Assembly (NCBI RefSeq): GCF_000429865.1
Contig: NZ_AUCR01000002.1
Span: 404,988 to 468,987 of the forward strand
Reading direction: 5' to 3'
Source of the DNA: Cucumibacter marinus DSM 18995
GTDB taxonomy: Bacteria; Pseudomonadota; Alphaproteobacteria; Rhizobiales; Devosiaceae
Length of the DNA stretch: 64,000 nucleotides
The notes below the pieces were generated by a model. That model worked only from the letters and a program-made list of their open reading frames with translations, had not been told where the DNA came from and made no database searches. A program made the translations under genes and the position numbers. This document shows, one piece after another, positions 9,161-16,508 of this stretch; within the stretch, counting starts at the first letter, position 1; every line of letters begins with the position of its first letter.

Positions 9161-9769
9161 CTATCCTTTGGTCAGGTCCGCAATGCGGTTGCGCAAGGCG
9201 GGGAGAAGCTCGGCTTCGAACCAGGGGTTTTTCTTTTGCCAGCCGAGGGTACGCCAGCTCGGGTGGGGGAGGACAAAATAATCCGGTAAATAATCACGCC
9301 AGGCGGCAACGGTCGCTGTCAGGGTCTTGTGACGGCGCGAACCCAGATACCGCTTCTGGGCGTATTGCCCCACCAGCAGCACGAGATCGAGGCCCGGGAA
9401 GCCCGCCATCATTCGCTCATGCCAGAGCGGGGCACATTCGGGGCGGGGCGGCAGGTCGCCGCCCTTGTCGTTGACGCCCGGGTAGCAAAATCCCATGGGC
9501 ATGATGGCAATCCTGCCTTCGTCGTAGAAGGTGTCCGTGTCCATCTGAAGCCAGTCGCGCAGGCGCTCGCCGCTGGCGTCGTTCCATGGCACGCCGGATT
9601 CATGCACCCGCGTACCCGGCGCCTGGCCGATGATCATCACCCGCGCTTGCGCTTCGCCACGCACGACCGGCCGGGGGCCGAGAGGCAGGTGGGCGGAACA
9701 ATGAGTGCAGGCGCGGATCTCGCGCTTGATCTCGGCCAGAGCCGCGTCGGGCAAGTCGGCGTCAGGCAT
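9161..9769 (-). CDS. Uracil-DNA glycosylase superfamily protein with probable 4Fe-4S cluster
   Basis: A 202-residue UDG-fold protein that should excise uracil or another deaminated base from DNA. It has the GQAPG motif (48-52) and the C-terminal HPS motif (169-171). Four cysteines, C21, C24, C95 and C112, are spaced Cx2C...Cx16C, the pattern of the iron-sulfur cluster in family 4 and 5 UDGs. GVPWNDASGERLRDWL matches the segment after motif A in those families. Its exact substrate is not evident. It follows dodecin by eight bases and shares its transcript. Confidence 0.87.
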   Translation of the reverse strand: MPDADLPDAALAEIKREIRACTHCSAHLPLGPRPVVRGEAQARVMIIGQAPGTRVHESGVPWNDASGERLRDWLQMDTDTFYDEGRIAIMPMGFCYPGVNDKGGDLPPRPECAPLWHERMMAGFPGLDLVLLVGQYAQKRYLGSRRHKTLTATVAAWRDYLPDYFVLPHPSWRTLGWQKKNPWFEAELLPALRNRIADLTKG

Positions 9770-9777
9770 CGTTTTTG

Positions 9778-9981
9778 CTAGTCGTTGAGAACGAAGGTGA
9801 CCTTGAGGTTGACGCGATACTCGATGATCTTGTCGTCCTTAACAACGACCTTCTGGTCCTGCACCCAGGCACCCTCGATGTTCTTGAGCGTCTCGGTGGC
9901 GCGTTCGATGCCCTTGTGGATGGCATCCTCGAAGCTCTGGGGCGAGCTGGCGATAATCTCGGTAACACGGGCGACGGACAT
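9778..9981 (-). CDS. Dodecin family flavin-binding protein
   Basis: A 67-residue dodecin. These proteins assemble as hollow dodecamers that store FMN, riboflavin or CoA and buffer free flavin. The sequence SVARVTEIIASSPQSFEDAIHKGIERA, the IEGAWVQDQKV segment with the flavin-stacking Trp, and the closing EYRVNLKVTFVLND are diagnostic. The start at ATG 9981 follows an AAGGAGGA site; the longer open frame to 10098 has no ribosome site. Confidence 0.93.
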   Translation of the reverse strand: MSVARVTEIIASSPQSFEDAIHKGIERATETLKNIEGAWVQDQKVVVKDDKIIEYRVNLKVTFVLND

Positions 9982-10155
9982 GATGTCCTCCTTTTGTGCC
10001 GCAACGGGGAAGGGCCGGCGCAGAGTGGCAAAGCGTCGGTGCGGCGAATGCCGCGACAGAACAATGCCAGCCTTTGCGGGAAGTTCCAAATCCGGCAACG
10101 GGTTGCGGGGAAGGCCCGGACACCATATCTCAGGGGCAGCAATGGAGGATCGATC

Positions 10156-10602
10156 TTGGGTTTAGGCATTCTGCTTGTCGTGGGGCTGGTGGCGGTAGCG
10201 CTGATCGGCGGTGTGGGCTTTCTCGAACAGCGGGACAAGACCAAGGCGCTCGACAAGGCCGTGCGCGAACGGGCCATCGCCTATACCGACCGGCTGCGCA
10301 GGGCGGACGCGACCGGCTATTTCCAGCACATGACCCCGGCGGAAATGAAGGACCATGTGGCCCAGAACATCCGCATCTTCCGCAACAAGACCCGGGCCCG
10401 GCGCCGGATGATCGCCTTCGGGGTCATCCCCGCGGCGGCGGTGTGCATCTACTTCCTGACCCAGAACGGCCCGCTGGGGCTGGCGATCGCCAGCCTGGCC
10501 TGCGGCGCGACCCTTTTCGGGGTCAACGAGGTGCTCAAGCGCTATACGCGCCGGGAGTTCCTCAAGCTGGGGCTCGACACACGGCAATTGCGGATCGACT
10601 GA
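10156..10602 (+). CDS. Membrane protein of unknown function, TTG start
   Basis: A 148-residue protein with an N-terminal helix (GLGILLVVGLVAVALIGGVGFLE), a basic amphipathic soluble stretch (residues 25-85, many Arg and Lys, RDKTKALDKAVRERAI), and two further hydrophobic helices near residues 88-125 before KRYTRREFLKLGLDTRQLRID. The open frame is much longer upstream, but TTG at 10156 sits six bases after a perfect GGAGGA, so I use it. No family recognised. Confidence 0.65.
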   Translation: MGLGILLVVGLVAVALIGGVGFLEQRDKTKALDKAVRERAIAYTDRLRRADATGYFQHMTPAEMKDHVAQNIRIFRNKTRARRRMIAFGVIPAAAVCIYFLTQNGPLGLAIASLACGATLFGVNEVLKRYTRREFLKLGLDTRQLRID

Positions 10603-10712
10603 CCCTGGCTTCCCTGCTTTTCCGCTGAACGGCAGATGAACCGCCCGCCCAGTACCGGTTCAAGCGGGGTGGGGCATGCTCTTTCTCAACGCTGAAACGC
10701 GAGGAGGAGACA

Positions 10713-10940
10713 ATGACCCATATCGCCCGTGACATCACTGCCCTGATGCTCGCCGCAGAGGCGCTGCCCACCGAGGTGCCGGAAATCAAGCGCCGGCCGG
10801 ACAATCCCGAAATCGACGATCTGATCGCCGCCATGCTGGCGATCGCCCATCTCAAGCAGGAAAAGGCGGATGCCGCTCCAGTGGAGCCGGACTTTCCCGA
10901 GCACCTGTTTTCGACCGACGGGCTCGATATTACCCACTGA
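10713..10940 (+). CDS. Small acidic hypothetical protein
   Basis: A 75-residue protein, MTHIARDITALMLAAEALPT.., preceded by GAGGAGGAGACA, an excellent ribosome site. It is soluble, acidic and predicted helical, with two short Leu/Ala helices. No signal peptide and no family recognised. The strong initiation context and the codon use of the flanking genes support it as a real gene. Confidence 0.6.
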   Translation: MTHIARDITALMLAAEALPTEVPEIKRRPDNPEIDDLIAAMLAIAHLKQEKADAAPVEPDFPEHLFSTDGLDITH

Positions 10941-10980
10941 GCCCGTCAGCCAGATATCCCGCCGGAACCTGTTTGCGTCG

Positions 10981-11031
10981 TGGTCGCGTGTCCGAACCGG
11001 AAAACCGCATGACACTTTTCCTGGACACGCT
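10981..11031. repeat. Dispersed Hyphomicrobiales-type repeat, copy 2
   Basis: An imperfect dyad GTGTCCgaaccggaaaACCGcatgacacttttccTGGACAC. The outer arms GTGTCC and GGACAC pair. It shares the ACCG..CACTTTTCC core with the other four copies and lies between two genes whose 3' ends converge. Confidence 0.7.
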
Positions 11032-11036
11032 CCCGA

Positions 11037-11510
11037 TTACTCGGCGGTGATCGTCCCCTTCATCGAGCTGTGGATCTCGCAATGATAGGGGTAGCTGCCA
11101 GCCTCGGTGATAACGATCTCGCCCACATCTCCGCCCGAGAGGCGCCCGGTATCGAAGGCACCGCCATCGGCGGTCGCAGTGTGGGGGGCGCTGTCATTGT
11201 TGGTGAAGCGCACCGTATCGCCGACCGCGACGGTCAGGCTGGCCGGGGCAAAGGCGAAATTGGCAATCGAAACCTCATGCACCGTGCCGCCTGTCGCCTC
11301 TTCCTCAGGCGCAGGCTCTTCCTGCGGCGCGGGTTCGGCTTCCATCTCCTCCATCGCGGGTTCTTCGGCGGGCTGTTCTTCAACCGGTGCCGGGGTCTCG
11401 GCCTCGGGCTCGGGGTCGGCCTGATTGTTGGAGCCGGAATTGTCGCAGGCGGCGAGCACAAACGGGCTCGCGGCGACGGGGATGAGGGTCAGAAAATGTC
11501 GGCGGTCCAT
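11037..11510 (-). CDS. Cupredoxin-domain lipoprotein (amicyanin/plastocyanin-like)
   Basis: A 157-residue exported blue-copper protein. It has an N-terminal double-Arg MDRRHF, a hydrophobic core and a lipobox LAAC (Cys22), so it is probably a lipid-anchored protein, possibly exported by Tat. Residues 35-72 are a Pro/Glu-rich linker. The cupredoxin domain (about 75-157) keeps all type-1 copper ligands: H110, C144, H147, M150 (YPYHCEIHSSMKG). It should shuttle electrons in the periplasm; partner unknown. ATG 11510 has an AGAAGGGA site. Confidence 0.9.
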   Translation of the reverse strand: MDRRHFLTLIPVAASPFVLAACDNSGSNNQADPEPEAETPAPVEEQPAEEPAMEEMEAEPAPQEEPAPEEEATGGTVHEVSIANFAFAPASLTVAVGDTVRFTNNDSAPHTATADGGAFDTGRLSGGDVGEIVITEAGSYPYHCEIHSSMKGTITAE

Positions 11511-11643
11511 GGCATTATTCCCTTCTGCTTGAACGCGCCACGCAGTTTTCAACCTGAACAAGGCTAATTCGTGTCAGCGAAGGGGGTGGCCGCCGGGCCC
11601 CGAGAATGAGGGGTAGGGGGCTGAGCCCGGCGGCCGATGCCGG

Positions 11644-12045
11644 CTAGACCAGATTGGCCAGCCGGGCAAACCATACGCCCGCGGCGGCCGACGCGGCGGT
11701 GAGCGCCGTGCCCCAGGCGATATCGACAATGGCGACGGCGGGGGTGAAGCCGCGCATGGTCGAAAGGTTGGTGAGGTCATAGGTGCCATAGGCGACGAAG
11801 CCGAGAACCGCGCCCAGCAGCGCTGCGCGCAGAATGTCGTTGCCCGCCGGGGCGGTCACCAGGATGGTGAGGCCGACCAGATAGGCCAAGTAGAACAGCC
11901 CCGCCACCGCCAGATTGGGATTGTCGAGCAGGAGCGAGCCGATCTGGGGCCGGTAGAAGGCCTTGCTCATGGTAGAGAGCCAGACGAAATCGGCGGCGAA
12001 AAACACGATCGCACTGCCGATATAGAGCACCAGATATTTGGTCAT
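11644..12045 (-). CDS. DUF2177 family membrane protein
   Basis: A 133-residue four-helix membrane protein. Motifs DFVWLSTMSKAFYRPQIG, FYLAYLVGLTILV, GFVAYGTYDLTNLSTM and DIAWGTALTA mark the DUF2177 family, whose role is unknown. ATG 12045 follows AGGCAGG; the longer frame runs into repeat DNA and is not used. Confidence 0.88.
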   Translation of the reverse strand: MTKYLVLYIGSAIVFFAADFVWLSTMSKAFYRPQIGSLLLDNPNLAVAGLFYLAYLVGLTILVTAPAGNDILRAALLGAVLGFVAYGTYDLTNLSTMRGFTPAVAIVDIAWGTALTAASAAAGVWFARLANLV

Positions 12046-12187
12046 GTTGCCTGCCTTTGCCCTTTGCTTTGGCCGCTCGGTCGGGCCGTGTGTGACTTGC
12101 CGTGTGTGTCTTGCCATGTGTGTCTTGGCGTTAAGGGTGTTACGCGCGAGGGTGGAAATCGGATTTGTAGGGGTGGTTTTGTCGCCC

Positions 12188-12245
12188 TCTCCCTTCGAGG
12201 CTCGCCCTTCGACAAGCTCAGGATCGCCTCGCACCTCAGAGTGAG
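12188..12245. repeat. Palindromic repeat, CTTCGAGG..CACCTCAG..GTGAGG type
   Basis: Contains CCCTTCGAGGCTCG, CTTCGACAAGCTCAGGA and CGCACCTCAGAGTGAGG. The same modules recur at 12950-13043, 16109-16141, 19303-19358 and 21177-21233, always between genes. They can fold as short hairpins and resemble REP-like dispersed elements. Confidence 0.75.
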
Positions 12246-12300
12246 GCGGAGAGGGTGGGGGTGAACTCTTGGCACAGTGCAGCCCCGATTTCATCGTCAC

Positions 12301-12324
12301 CCTCGGGCTTGACCCGAGGGTCCA
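12301..12324. repeat. Short palindrome, CCTCGGGCTTGACCCGAGG type
   Basis: Perfect inverted repeat CCTCGGGcttgaCCCGAGG followed by GTCCA. Variants with the same TCAAG-type loop occur at 16329-16350 and 16461-16484, and a related ACCGG unit at 16388-16412. This is a small dispersed repeat common in Alphaproteobacteria. Confidence 0.75.
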
Positions 12325-12760
12325 TGAGGCATCGCATGTGGTTCGGCGGTACTAACTAGTGACGAGCGGTTCCCGCGTGGCATCTCATCATGGATTCTCG
12401 CGAGTCTGACTGCCTCACGCCGGCAGGCTGCCCGAGCATGACGAAGATATGTGGGGCATCGCTTTCCTCCATTCGCTGCTTCCTTGTTTCGATCAGGCAT
12501 CCCAACAGGCCCGGCAGGCTGTTGCCTCCGGGGTTTGCGAAAGAGCGGGAGTGGGACGCGGAACGTCTCATCCGAAACTAGTAAAAGCGAGGCACACCGC
12601 GTCCCACTCATCCGGGGTTTTGGGCTTGGACTGCGTCAACGGGCTGGGGTCAATCCCCGCTCTCTTTCGAGAGTACACCGCCGCCGTAACGGCAGCCGGC
12701 TCCGGCGCAGTTTTGGCCTCCGCTGGAGCGACCTCCATCGGACCCGGACCGGTCTATGAA

Positions 12761-12832
12761 GTTGGTCGGTTGGCGAACCGGACCCGAAGGGCCGCGCCCC
12801 GCGAACACCGCTTCACACTTTTCCTGCCAACC
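12761..12832. repeat. Dispersed Hyphomicrobiales-type repeat, copy 3 (degenerate)
   Basis: GGTTGGCGAACCGGACCCG ... ACACCGCTTCACACTTTTCCTGCCAACC. The outer arms GGTTGGC and GCCAACC pair and the ACCGCTTCACACTTTTCC core matches copies 2 and 5, with extra GC-rich bases in the middle. Confidence 0.65.
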
Positions 12833-12949
12833 TCCCGCCGGAGCTCGTATGCATCCGCGCCCTGTTTGCGGGACCGTTCACAAAGGATAATTGGGTTCGA
12901 GAGGGCGGGGATAAGTTTCGTTGGCGGAGCGCCATCCCAACCTCAAACC

Positions 12950-13043
12950 TCATCCTGAGGCGGGAGCGCCACCGGCGCGACCCTCGAAGGACGCCCTCGC
13001 CCTTCGAGGCTCGGTTTCACCTCGCACCTCAGGGTGAGGGCTT
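12950..13043. repeat. Palindromic repeat cluster, CTTCGAGG..CACCTCAGGGTGAGG type
   Basis: CCTCATCCTGAGGCGGGAG, then GACCCTCGAAGG and CGCCCTTCGAGGCTCG, then CGCACCTCAGGGTGAGGG: two head-to-head copies of the module at 12188. It lies next to the 3' end of the gene at 13084. Confidence 0.75.
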
Positions 13044-13083
13044 GAGGGTGCATCCTACCGGGCCGCCCCGCACGGGCTGTGTT

Positions 13084-13641
13084 TCACTTCGCCGGCACGC
13101 GGTCCGCACCGCGCCAGTCGTGCCGGGTGCTGGCGATGGCGGCGGCGGTTATGGCCTCGATATCCGGGGTTTCACCGCGCTTGATAAGGGGCAGGGCGAG
13201 GCGGATGGCCTCGGCAAGCCCGGCGGTGACGCCCTCGTCGATGTGCTCGTCGATCCGGCGGATGAGGCGGGCGCGCAGCTCCGCCATGTTCTCGAATTCG
13301 GAGGCGGGTTCGGCCGGCTTGTCATAGCCCCTGGCCGCCCCATGGCGCGCGAGCGCCGCGCGGGCCTGGCCGAGGGTGACAGCGAGCATGGGGTAATCGG
13401 CGTCCGGGGCGAGGCGGGGGAGAGACTGGCGGGGGAGGGACTGGCGGCCACCACTGCCGGATCTGACGGCTCGCGTCACCTCCCGCAACAGGCGCTGCGC
13501 CAGCTTGAGGGTTTCGGGCGGCACGGGCACGGGCTTCGCCGCGCGGGCAGGGGCGGCGATGTCGGCGCCCAGCGCCTCCACCCGCGCCATCAGGGTCTCA
13601 TAGGCTTCGCGGTGATCTGGGGTCTCGCGATGATCGGGCAT
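13084..13641 (-). CDS. Hypothetical protein, helical, no known domain
   Basis: A 185-residue soluble protein, MPDHRETPDHREAYETLMARVEALG.., with no signal peptide or membrane helix. It is predicted mostly helical, with a basic Ser/Arg/Gly-rich break near residues 60-80 (SGSGGRQSLPRQSLPR, containing a short direct repeat) and an acidic helix RARLIRRIDEHIDEGVTAGLAEAIRLALPL. ATG 13641 follows CAGGAGAGA and fixes the start well inside a longer open frame. It has the normal high GC of the genome, unlike the NTPase gene 440 bases away. No function proposed. Confidence 0.7.
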   Translation of the reverse strand: MPDHRETPDHREAYETLMARVEALGADIAAPARAAKPVPVPPETLKLAQRLLREVTRAVRSGSGGRQSLPRQSLPRLAPDADYPMLAVTLGQARAALARHGAARGYDKPAEPASEFENMAELRARLIRRIDEHIDEGVTAGLAEAIRLALPLIKRGETPDIEAITAAAIASTRHDWRGADRVPAK

Positions 13642-14029
13642 GGCTCTCTCCTGTCTCAGCGCCGCCGGTGAGGCGGCTTGGGTCAACAGGAGAGTATGGG
13701 GCTTGTGGGGAGGGGCGGGGATTTCGAGGCGTTTCATCAATCGATCCGGTGGATCGATTGAAGCCGAGAAAGCCATGAGAGCTACGCTCGAGTGGCGGAG
13801 GCGTGAGGCCTCGCCGCGCAGGAAGGGCGGCAATGTCGGCGCCCGGCGCCTATAACCGCGGCAGCAGGTCTCACAATGATCGGGTGTATACGGCACCTGA
13901 CCAAGACCTTATGTCGTGAAGTGGTTCGGTGCATATAGGTGCTTCGCTATCACCAAATGGCGATAAGCGATCGTTGAATAATAGGGGGCAATTACTCAGC
14001 AAAACGCCGTCATATCAGATGGGGTTTGT
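13642..14029. other. Intergenic left flank of the AT-rich island
   Basis: No gene seen. Base composition shifts from GC-rich to AT-rich at about 13900. An inverted repeat CAATCGATCC ggt GGATCGATTG sits at about 13738-13760, and a similar GATCCACCGGATC palindrome lies on the far side of the NTPase gene near 16244. The pair could mark insertion boundaries, but no direct repeat or attachment site was recognised. Confidence 0.45.
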
Positions 14030-14057
14030 TTGACGACTATTTCCATTGTGCTAAAAT
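14030..14057 (+). promoter_or_regulatory. Candidate sigma-70 promoter for the NACHT NTPase
   Basis: TTGACG at 14030-14035 and TAAAAT at 14052-14057 with a 16-base spacer. Transcription would begin near 14064, giving a leader of about 20 bases before ATG 14084. A GGAGG site at 14074-14078 is five bases from the start codon. This suggests the gene is an independent one-gene unit. Confidence 0.65.
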
Positions 14058-14083
14058 TAAAGGCTTGAAGACCGGAGGCGGTA

Positions 14084-15856
14084 ATGGACCTGATTGACGA
14101 AAAACAACTCGGTACCAAACTCTCGCAAAGAGCGCTCGACAAATTCCTAAGTATCGTTGGAGCGGAAATATCAAAGAAGTGGGCGTCGTATAGGAATTCG
14201 TTAGAAAAAACTTTTTCGATTTACATAGAAAATAAATATACATGGTGTAGTATTGTTAGAAACATACCTAATGATTTGCACACAGTGCCAATTGAGGACA
14301 TATATGTTAGAAATTTTGTCTTAAACGGAGAGTCGCTATCAACCGAAGCAGATGTGATACGTGATCTTTTAGAGAGAAAAGATGGCCAACCAACCGTTCC
14401 TCAGGGCAAACTACAACTAGAATCGCATCGAAGGGCCAGAGCCATATTTGTCCAAGGCAGAGCTGGGGCTGGAAAGTCGTTTTTGCTGCGGCACATCTAT
14501 ATTCAAATATGTAAATCAGACATCGATAGGATACCTGTACTAATTGAGTTGAGAAACTCGAATAATATTAAGCTAACAGATATATCCAATATTATTCAAA
14601 AAGAATTTGAAGATCATGGCTGTAGTATATCATTAGCTCAAGTGCACGATGGTCTTGAGAATGGATTATTTGCTGTCCTTTTGGATGGATTTGACGAGCT
14701 AAAATGGAATATTCAATCTCATTATTCAATTGAGATAGATAAATTTTCCAAAAAATTTGGAAAATGTCCAATTCTGGTAACCGGTCGACCTCAGCATGAG
14801 GTCTATTCGTGGTCTCATTTTGAGATTATGAAGATGTCACCTTTCGATATCGACAGAGTCCAGGAGCTTGTTTCAGTCCAAAATATTGACGATTCAATAA
14901 AGGATAACTTTAAAACTCAATTGCGGGAATCGTTATTTTATACTCATAGAGAATTTTTGGAAATACCGCTTCTGGTAATTGTTATGCTAATAACATTTGG
15001 TGAAATTGGTGCAATATCTAGCAAAAAGCATGAGTTTTTTGATGATGTTTTAGGCGTACTTTGGCGAAAGCATGATGCACGTAAGAATGGCTTCGAAAGA
15101 CAGAAATACACTGGTTTAGAACTTCATGATTTCAGAAAATTAGTTGCTACTTTCTCGATATCTTCGTACCTAGGTCAGGATTTTTCGTTTACCGATCGGA
15201 AGTTTCGGGAGCATTACCAGGCCGCGTGTGGGTTGGCTGGTCTGGATGTTGAGTTCGAATTGTTCTTTAAGGATATGACTATATCGACATGTTTGATCGT
15301 AGAGGACGGTGATTACTTTAAGTTTATACATCGGAGTTTTCAGGAATTTTTCGCGGCGGTATATATTTGTGAATGTATGAATGAAAGTCCTGCGGAAATT
15401 TTAGATCTCGTGGCGAGAAGATTTGAGACAGATAATGTCATATTTATTGCGCATTCTATAAAAAGAACACTCGTTGAAAATATTTGGTTACTTCCAATAC
15501 TATCAGAGATTGAAGGTATCGATGACGGATCACATAGGCTTGTCGAGTATGCATCGAAATTTGGTGTTGTAGCAAATTCTAAGAGTAGTCGTATTAGTCT
15601 CGCAGTACGTATAGTTAGGGCGCTGTATGATCTTGAGCCGGGAGATGATTTGCTACGTGCTCGATGGGATGCGCTATGGTCTTCCAAGCCGCAGCTTATT
15701 CAGGCAATGAATATGCAGCGGGAAATGGTGGGTGACTGGAGGGTATTCTCGAAAGACCTGTCTAATATTCTTTCAAAAATAGAGGCTATGAAACAGCGTG
15801 TGGAACAAGAGGCCGCTGCAAAGTTAGCACTTTTGGGAAAAGCTTCCCGATCTTGA
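14084..15856 (+). CDS. NACHT-domain STAND NTPase (candidate bacterial NLR-like defence protein)
   Basis: A 590-residue signal-transduction NTPase. The NACHT core has Walker A GRAGAGKS (125-132), Walker B LLDGFDE (199-205), the sensor segment LVTGRP (231-236), and the winged-helix hallmark HRSFQEFFAAVYI (416-428). Residues 1-115 are a helical N-terminal domain with no motif I recognise; about 430-590 is a short C-terminal region ending in a charged helix, without TPR, WD40 or leucine-rich repeats. STAND ATPases of this build switch on after ligand binding, and several bacterial NACHT proteins of this size protect against phages. The gene is far more AT-rich than its neighbours and stands alone between repeat arrays, which points to recent transfer. 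A defence role is inference. Confidence 0.85.
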   Translation: MDLIDEKQLGTKLSQRALDKFLSIVGAEISKKWASYRNSLEKTFSIYIENKYTWCSIVRNIPNDLHTVPIEDIYVRNFVLNGESLSTEADVIRDLLERKDGQPTVPQGKLQLESHRRARAIFVQGRAGAGKSFLLRHIYIQICKSDIDRIPVLIELRNSNNIKLTDISNIIQKEFEDHGCSISLAQVHDGLENGLFAVLLDGFDELKWNIQSHYSIEIDKFSKKFGKCPILVTGRPQHEVYSWSHFEIMKMSPFDIDRVQELVSVQNIDDSIKDNFKTQLRESLFYTHREFLEIPLLVIVMLITFGEIGAISSKKHEFFDDVLGVLWRKHDARKNGFERQKYTGLELHDFRKLVATFSISSYLGQDFSFTDRKFREHYQAACGLAGLDVEFELFFKDMTISTCLIVEDGDYFKFIHRSFQEFFAAVYICECMNESPAEILDLVARRFETDNVIFIAHSIKRTLVENIWLLPILSEIEGIDDGSHRLVEYASKFGVVANSKSSRISLAVRIVRALYDLEPGDDLLRARWDALWSSKPQLIQAMNMQREMVGDWRVFSKDLSNILSKIEAMKQRVEQEAAAKLALLGKASRS

Positions 15857-16108
15857 GCTGGAATGAACAGCTCGAAGCGTAATTTTCTATTTGACTACGG
15901 CATGTGATCTCGTGTCAGGCCCGGGACGGCGCGAGGAGGTGGCGCCGCTCGTTTCGCCCCCACAGCGTCACCACCCGACTTGTTCGGGGGTCCACTCATC
16001 AACAGACGGTGTTCGCCTTTTTTGGATTGCCCGGATAAACCGGGCAATGACGAGGGAGGATGCCGGCAGGCTGGTCGGGAATGATGAGGGAGTTTGTGTA
16101 TAAGGCTC

Positions 16109-16141
16109 ACCCTCGCCCTTCGACAGGCTCAGGATGAGGGT
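16109..16141. repeat. Palindromic repeat, CTTCGACAGGCTCAGGATGAGG type
   Basis: CACCCTCGCCCTTCGACA / GGCTCAGGATGAGGGT: one half-module of the family seen at 12188, 12950, 19303 and 21177. Confidence 0.65.
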
Positions 16142-16328
16142 TCGCTTGCTGGCCGGGGATCCCGTTGCCCTAGGCAACTTCCCGGCGTTCGAAACCTGGC
16201 TGCCCTTCAAGCGTAGCTTTCAGGGCGTTCGTGCACTTGATTTGATCCACCGGATCAAATCATGCCTGCGGCACCGTTTCTCACTCCCCCAAAGGGAGAG
16301 GTGTGGTCGGTGCCAGGGGGAACGAGGT

Positions 16329-16484
16329 CCCGGATCAAGTCCGGGACGGCGCGAGGGTGGGGCACTGCATCCCCAAAGAACGGGCGTCACCCCGGTGAAA
16401 ACCGGGGTCCAATCGCGGGCGCTGGGATGAAAGGCGCTGGCGTTTTGCCTTGTTGCTGATGCGAGTGGATCCCGGGTCAAGCCC
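16329..16484. repeat. Three short CCCGG palindromes in a row
   Basis: GTCCCGG/CCGGGAC, CCCCGG/CCGGGG and ATCCCGGG/CCCGGGAT stems, each with a 4-7 base A/T-containing loop. Same family as 12301-12324. They sit between the NTPase gene and the 3' end of uvrB. Confidence 0.7.
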
Positions 16485-16508
16485 GGGATGACGTCGAGTA
16501 TGTGGCAG

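Larger units (their letters stand above)
12046..13083. other. Gene-poor, repeat-rich intergenic region
   Basis: About 1 kb with no convincing gene. It holds palindromic repeat units at 12188-12245, 12301-12324 and 12950-13043, the degenerate dispersed repeat at 12761-12832, and a 13-bp inverted repeat GAGTGGGACGCGG / CCGCGTCCCACTC at about 12548-12609. Open frames here (for example 12449-12958) have no ribosome site and read as low-complexity Arg/Ser-rich protein. It may be a decayed or insertion-prone site next to the AT-rich NTPase gene. Confidence 0.7.
15857..16508. other. Repeat-rich intergenic right flank of the AT-rich island
   Basis: No convincing gene. GC content returns to normal immediately after 15880. 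The stretch holds at least five short palindromes: GGCCCGGGAC near 15918, TTGCCCGGataaACCGGGCAAT at 16026-16048, a CTTCGACAGGCTCAGGATGAGG unit at 16116-16139, GTCCCGGatcaagtCCGGGAC at 16329-16348, CCCCGGtgaaaACCGGGG and ATCCCGGGtcaagCCCGGGAT at 16461-16484. The last may also help end uvrB transcription. Confidence 0.7.

Noticed and set aside
12449-12958. 169-residue plus-strand open frame in the repeat region
   Set aside because: No ribosome site, Arg/Ser-rich low complexity, and it runs through a dispersed repeat.
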